Positions 61,296-64,000 of a stretch of 64,000 nt of DNA are shown here, one piece after another; position 1 is the stretch's first letter, and each line of letters opens with the position of its first letter. The translations under genes were made by a program, and so were the position numbers. This stretch comes from Nostoc sp. 'Peltigera membranacea cyanobiont' 210A. Lineage in GTDB: Bacteria; Cyanobacteriota; Cyanobacteriia; Cyanobacteriales; Nostocaceae. The notes below the pieces were generated by a model, which was given only the letters and a program-made list of their open reading frames with translations, was not told where the DNA came from and did no database searches. The DNA is taken from NCBI RefSeq assembly GCF_002246015.1, contig NZ_NOLJ01000017.1, positions 1 to 64,000 of the forward strand. Reading direction: 5' to 3'.

Positions 61296-62092
61296 AGTTT
61301 TAGTAGGATTTGAGCATGAGGTTTTAAGTCTGCTTCTAGCCAATCAATTAAGTTGGCTGCACAGTTCAGCATTCGGTTTGCTTGCTGCCATTTTCTGGTG
61401 AGCAAATCAATAGATGCTTTTGACCAAGGTAAAGAGGCGCAGTCAGGTTGGTAGTAATAATCGTCTGCGTACTCATCCAACCAAAGGTTTTTAGTTTCAT
61501 GATCTAGCAGCTTTAAAGTTAAAGGCAGAAACTTTAAAGGATTATCTAAGTGATGACACTGGCGTTTCAGTTGTTTTTGGTCAATTTCGTCTGGGTGGTC
61601 GATGTCACTGTACGTAATTTCGTAAATTGCAAATTCACTATCAAACCAATCGCTACCTTCTGGGTATATGTCATCGAGCCAACGGCGACTGTCATGGCTA
61701 AAGGGTAAAAGTAGTTGCCAACCATCTTTGAGATGTTCAATTTCTCCATCCATTGTCCAGTCAATACCCATTGGGGTAATAGGAATGCTATGCAATCTTT
61801 GTTCGTAGGCTGTTTCTACAGTCCAGTGGGATAACGGAAATAGATGAGTGTAAATCAGTACAATGAATTCCAGTTCTCTGGGACTATGGCAATCTATATC
61901 TGTAGGTGGGTAAATAGTCGCTTGGCTGGCTTTCCATTCGGTAGGGAAGTAGTGCTGATACAGTGCTAGTAAGGAGTAAATGTTTAGTTGGGTTTCCAAA
62001 TAATCGAGTGATTCTGTGGCATCTAAGGTAAATTGGCACTGATAAAGACTATAAATTGCCTCTGCCATACTGAGGGGTACGAGGTGAGACAT
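61268..62092 (-). CDS. PRTRC system protein F-like
   Basis: A 274-aa soluble protein, rich in Trp/Asp (DGWQLLLPFSHDSRRWLDDI, WLDEYADDYYYQPDCASLPW, RKWQQANRMLNCAANLIDWL). It precedes protein B with overlapping ends, as protein F does in PRTRC cassettes. Motif-level evidence is thin; position and size decide the call. Start ATG 62092. Confidence 0.6.
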   Translation of the reverse strand: MSHLVPLSMAEAIYSLYQCQFTLDATESLDYLETQLNIYSLLALYQHYFPTEWKASQATIYPPTDIDCHSPRELEFIVLIYTHLFPLSHWTVETAYEQRLHSIPITPMGIDWTMDGEIEHLKDGWQLLLPFSHDSRRWLDDIYPEGSDWFDSEFAIYEITYSDIDHPDEIDQKQLKRQCHHLDNPLKFLPLTLKLLDHETKNLWLDEYADDYYYQPDCASLPWSKASIDLLTRKWQQANRMLNCAANLIDWLEADLKPHAQILLKLWKQALKPR

Positions 62093-62238
62093 ACTTTCTA
62101 CAACTCGCTATTATGGGGGTTGGAATTAAAGAAGAGATGCAGGTAGGGTGTGGGGTCTACTTCAGTCGAAATGCAAACTGCTGTAATTTGGACAATAATT
62201 TACCCCTCAAGTCAATTTCCAACTCCTTTTGTTAGCAT

Positions 62239-62676
62239 TCAAAAACCTTCAGGGATAAGGCTAGATGTGGGAGTGCAGGCTGTTAGGGATTTTAGGGTTT
62301 GGTTGAGTGACTCAGAAAATTCTGTCCCAGATGCGATCGCTTCTTCAATCTGGACTGATAGTTGTCCTGCATTTTGCCAGTCAATTCCAGTGATGATCTG
62401 ACGTTGACGCATTTGGTAGCACATTTGGACTGCGGGGTTGATTTCTTCAGGAGCCATTATCAAGCAATCTAGAGAAGAAGTACCTTTTTTACCGGGCTTC
62501 TTGATGATGCGAATGGGTTCTCCTGGTTGACGCTCAATGTCTGCGTTTGCCAGTTCAGCACAAAGAGGAGTAAAGGCATCCCGTAGTAATTGGTCATTAA
62601 TGGCGATCGCTTCTGGAATCCAGTGCTGTTGACCTTCGTAGATAACAAGTAATTTGTTACTATTTGTAGTAGTCAT
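62239..62676 (-). CDS. PRTRC system protein C-like
   Basis: A 145-aa protein. The N-terminal 70 residues (KLLVIYEGQQHWIPEAIAIN, DQLLRDAFTPLCAELANADI, PGEPIRIIKKPGKKG) follow the PRTRC-C pattern of a short ubiquitin-like or beta-grasp-sized domain ending in G-x-KG. A C-terminal helical extension of about 70 residues (NPAVQMCYQMRQRQIITGID) is not typical of the family and may be a lineage-specific addition. It lies five bases after protein E. Confidence 0.65.
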   Translation of the reverse strand: MTTTNSNKLLVIYEGQQHWIPEAIAINDQLLRDAFTPLCAELANADIERQPGEPIRIIKKPGKKGTSSLDCLIMAPEEINPAVQMCYQMRQRQIITGIDWQNAGQLSVQIEEAIASGTEFSESLNQTLKSLTACTPTSSLIPEGF

Positions 62677-62681
62677 GGCAT

Positions 62682-63326
62682 TTAAAACAGTGAGATTTGC
62701 GTAGTATTACTGGCTAATTTAGTAGTATCTGAGCTAGCAGTTTCAGTGCGTACTGGAGTCTGGGTAGTGGGCGGTTTATTGGTTTTGACAGCTTTAGTCT
62801 GGGCTATATTCCGGCGAATTTGGCGATTGGGAAAATCGGCTTTGAGTTCGTCCAGTAGTTGAACAATTGCAGGTGGAAAATCACCGAGTTCTTCTTGATT
62901 GAGCATGGTAACTACAGGGAAATCACCGTGACTGCTAGCAGCAATCATTACAGGTCTATCTCCTGTTTGTTGTGTAGGTAGTAAAGTGATGACGATTTGA
63001 ACTTTGCATTGCTCGAAAATAAATGGTTCTAGTTGATTTACCTTGTTGGTAGCAGATGTTTCTATGTCATCGTCATCTAACTGATGAGAGTCGATTTCAT
63101 CTTCGGCGTAGCTATTTTCATCACTTACTGGTTCTAAAAGTTGTAAAAAGTTAGCTTTACCTGCACGCAAACGTTCCCTGTCAAATAGCAATCCTAAAGC
63201 TTGGAATTGTTCTTCAGCAGTGGTTTTTCCCTGTTGTTCTGAAATGTAAGATTTTAAGATTTCAGATGTAACAGTGAGGTTGGCTTTGACAATGGCCTGT
63301 TCTGGTGTTAGCCATTTTGTAGTCAT
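62682..63326 (-). CDS. PRTRC system protein E-like
   Basis: A 214-aa protein and first gene of the cassette. The N-terminus is helical (EQAIVKANLTVTSEILKSYI), then an acidic linker (DEIDSHQLDDDDIETSATNK), and a domain with QIVITLLPTQQTGDRPVMIA, FPVVTMLNQEELGDFPPAIV, like PRTRC-E (rP...l...G..P......pp.l). The C-terminus is Thr/Ser-rich and disordered. A HIP1-poor, AT-rich gap upstream should hold the operon promoter. Confidence 0.6.
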   Translation of the reverse strand: MTTKWLTPEQAIVKANLTVTSEILKSYISEQQGKTTAEEQFQALGLLFDRERLRAGKANFLQLLEPVSDENSYAEDEIDSHQLDDDDIETSATNKVNQLEPFIFEQCKVQIVITLLPTQQTGDRPVMIAASSHGDFPVVTMLNQEELGDFPPAIVQLLDELKADFPNRQIRRNIAQTKAVKTNKPPTTQTPVRTETASSDTTKLASNTTQISLF

Positions 63327-63449
63327 AGCTTTTTTGGCCTTGTTAACTGGTGTGCAAGCAGTTGTGGCGGTAGCCAGAAGTAGAAACTGTTTTTGAGACT
63401 ACGGTACTGCTAGACTAAAACATATCCCCTTTGCTTTTTTTCGGGAGCC

Positions 63450-64000
63450 ATGTCTACGGTAATTACCCAATCCCTGACTTTGGAGGAGTTTCTCAAGCTA
63501 CCAGAAACCAAGCCTGCAAGCATTTACATTAATGGTGCAATTATTCAAAAACCAATGCCAAAAGGGAAGCATAGCCGATTACAGTTAAGGCTATGCAACA
63601 GTATTAATGATGTTGTCGAAAGCGTGCATATTGCTTATGCCTTTCCAGAACTGCGCTGTAGTTTTGGTATCCGGTCAGTAGTACCTGATGTAGCGGTTTT
63701 CAACTGGTCGCGTATTCCCTTTGCTGCTGATGGGGAAGCACCCAACGATTTTCTGCTTCCTCCAGACTGGACAATTGAAATTCTTTCTCCCGAACAAAGT
63801 TCAAATCGAGTCACAGGCAATATTCTCTATTGCTTAGATCATGGTTGCCAATTAGGTTGGTTAATAGACCCAGAAGATCGTTCAATTTTGGTCTTCCGTC
63901 CAAATCAGCAACCAGAACTTTTACAGGGTGATGAGCGTTTGCCAGTGTTAGCCGGGATAAACTTGGAGTTAACTGTAGCTCAGGTGTTTGGTTGGCTAAA
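63450..64000 (+). CDS. Uma2-family (DUF820) putative endonuclease, partial at window edge
   Basis: From ATG 63450 the frame is open to the window end (about 183 codons): MSTVITQSLTLEEFLKLPET, KGKHSRLQLRLCNSINDVVE, ELRCSFGIRSVVPDVAVFNW, PPDWTIEILSPEQSSNRVTG and DHGCQLGWLIDPEDRSILVF. SVVPDVAV and IEILSP-like acidic residues plus GWLIDPE match the PD-(D/E)XK-like Uma2 family, which is very expanded in filamentous cyanobacteria. Its role is unproven. GGGAG stands about six bases before the ATG. Confidence 0.85.
   Translation, partial: MSTVITQSLTLEEFLKLPETKPASIYINGAIIQKPMPKGKHSRLQLRLCNSINDVVESVHIAYAFPELRCSFGIRSVVPDVAVFNWSRIPFAADGEAPNDFLLPPDWTIEILSPEQSSNRVTGNILYCLDHGCQLGWLIDPEDRSILVFRPNQQPELLQGDERLPVLAGINLELTVAQVFGWL

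Overview
The window looks like part of a large conjugative plasmid (or a plasmid-like integrated element) of a filamentous, Nostoc-type cyanobacterium. Evidence: many HIP1 octamers (GCGATCGC), XisH/XisI-type genes, a Ycf46/Ycf35 module, several copies of Nostocales-style short dispersed repeats rich in GCGTAGC/GGCTACGCC, and close coding on long same-strand runs with no rRNA, tRNA or central metabolic genes. No replication initiator, ParA or relaxase was found, so the backbone continues outside the window.

Layout. 0-2.4 kb: a TPR gene and a VirD4/TraG-type coupling protein. 2.7-9 kb: a minus-strand run with an unrecognised 394-aa protein, an unrecognised 252-aa protein, a TROVE-like/vWA protein, an N6-type DNA methylase split over two translationally coupled ORFs, and an unknown gene. 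9.2-13.8 kb: a RelE/ParE toxin-antitoxin pair, an MrfA-like helicase and a DUF4238 protein. 13.8-15.1 kb: a graveyard of gene remnants (LRAT-domain, VapC, others). 15.1-25.5 kb: a replication-flavoured block with clamp loader subunits delta (holA) and gamma/tau (dnaX), beta clamp (dnaN), xisI and a frameshifted xisH, a WGR protein, a Ycf46-DUF2997-DUF1257 operon, and a decayed second Ycf46-like ATPase. 25.8-30 kb: a two-gene predicted conflict system (Trypco1 small protein; trypsin-NB-ARC-14 WD40 protein). 30-34.8 kb: an SF1B helicase and a hybrid histidine kinase. 34.9-46.8 kb: a type IV secretion operon (VirB2, B4, B5, B6, B8, B10 and B9/TraK-like). 47-51.7 kb: small accessory genes, a GIY-YIG-like gene flanked by near-identical palindromes, an RHH gene, a duplicated gene fragment and an IS5-type insertion sequence. 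52.1-55.5 kb: a 1141-aa single-chain polymerase-like protein. 56-58.8 kb: a response-regulator kinase and a NarL-type regulator. 59-63.3 kb: a PRTRC cassette (ThiF, A, B, F, C, E). The right edge holds a partial Uma2-family gene.

The most striking gene is at 52120-55545. It carries the RNA polymerase beta-prime catalytic loop ADFDGDQ (D466, D468, D470), preceded by a beta-like barrel with a candidate catalytic lysine (K216). The layout (GKIS, FQFRF, lysine, DRSSIKG, then a second barrel with DFDGD, then an ALQVEVDSPK-type segment) resembles single-chain two-barrel polymerases: eukaryotic RNA-dependent RNA polymerases of the QDE-1 type and phage YonO. A plasmid that also brings its own sliding clamp and clamp loader may thus carry private nucleic-acid synthesis machinery, possibly used on entry into a new cell. 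That role is inference.
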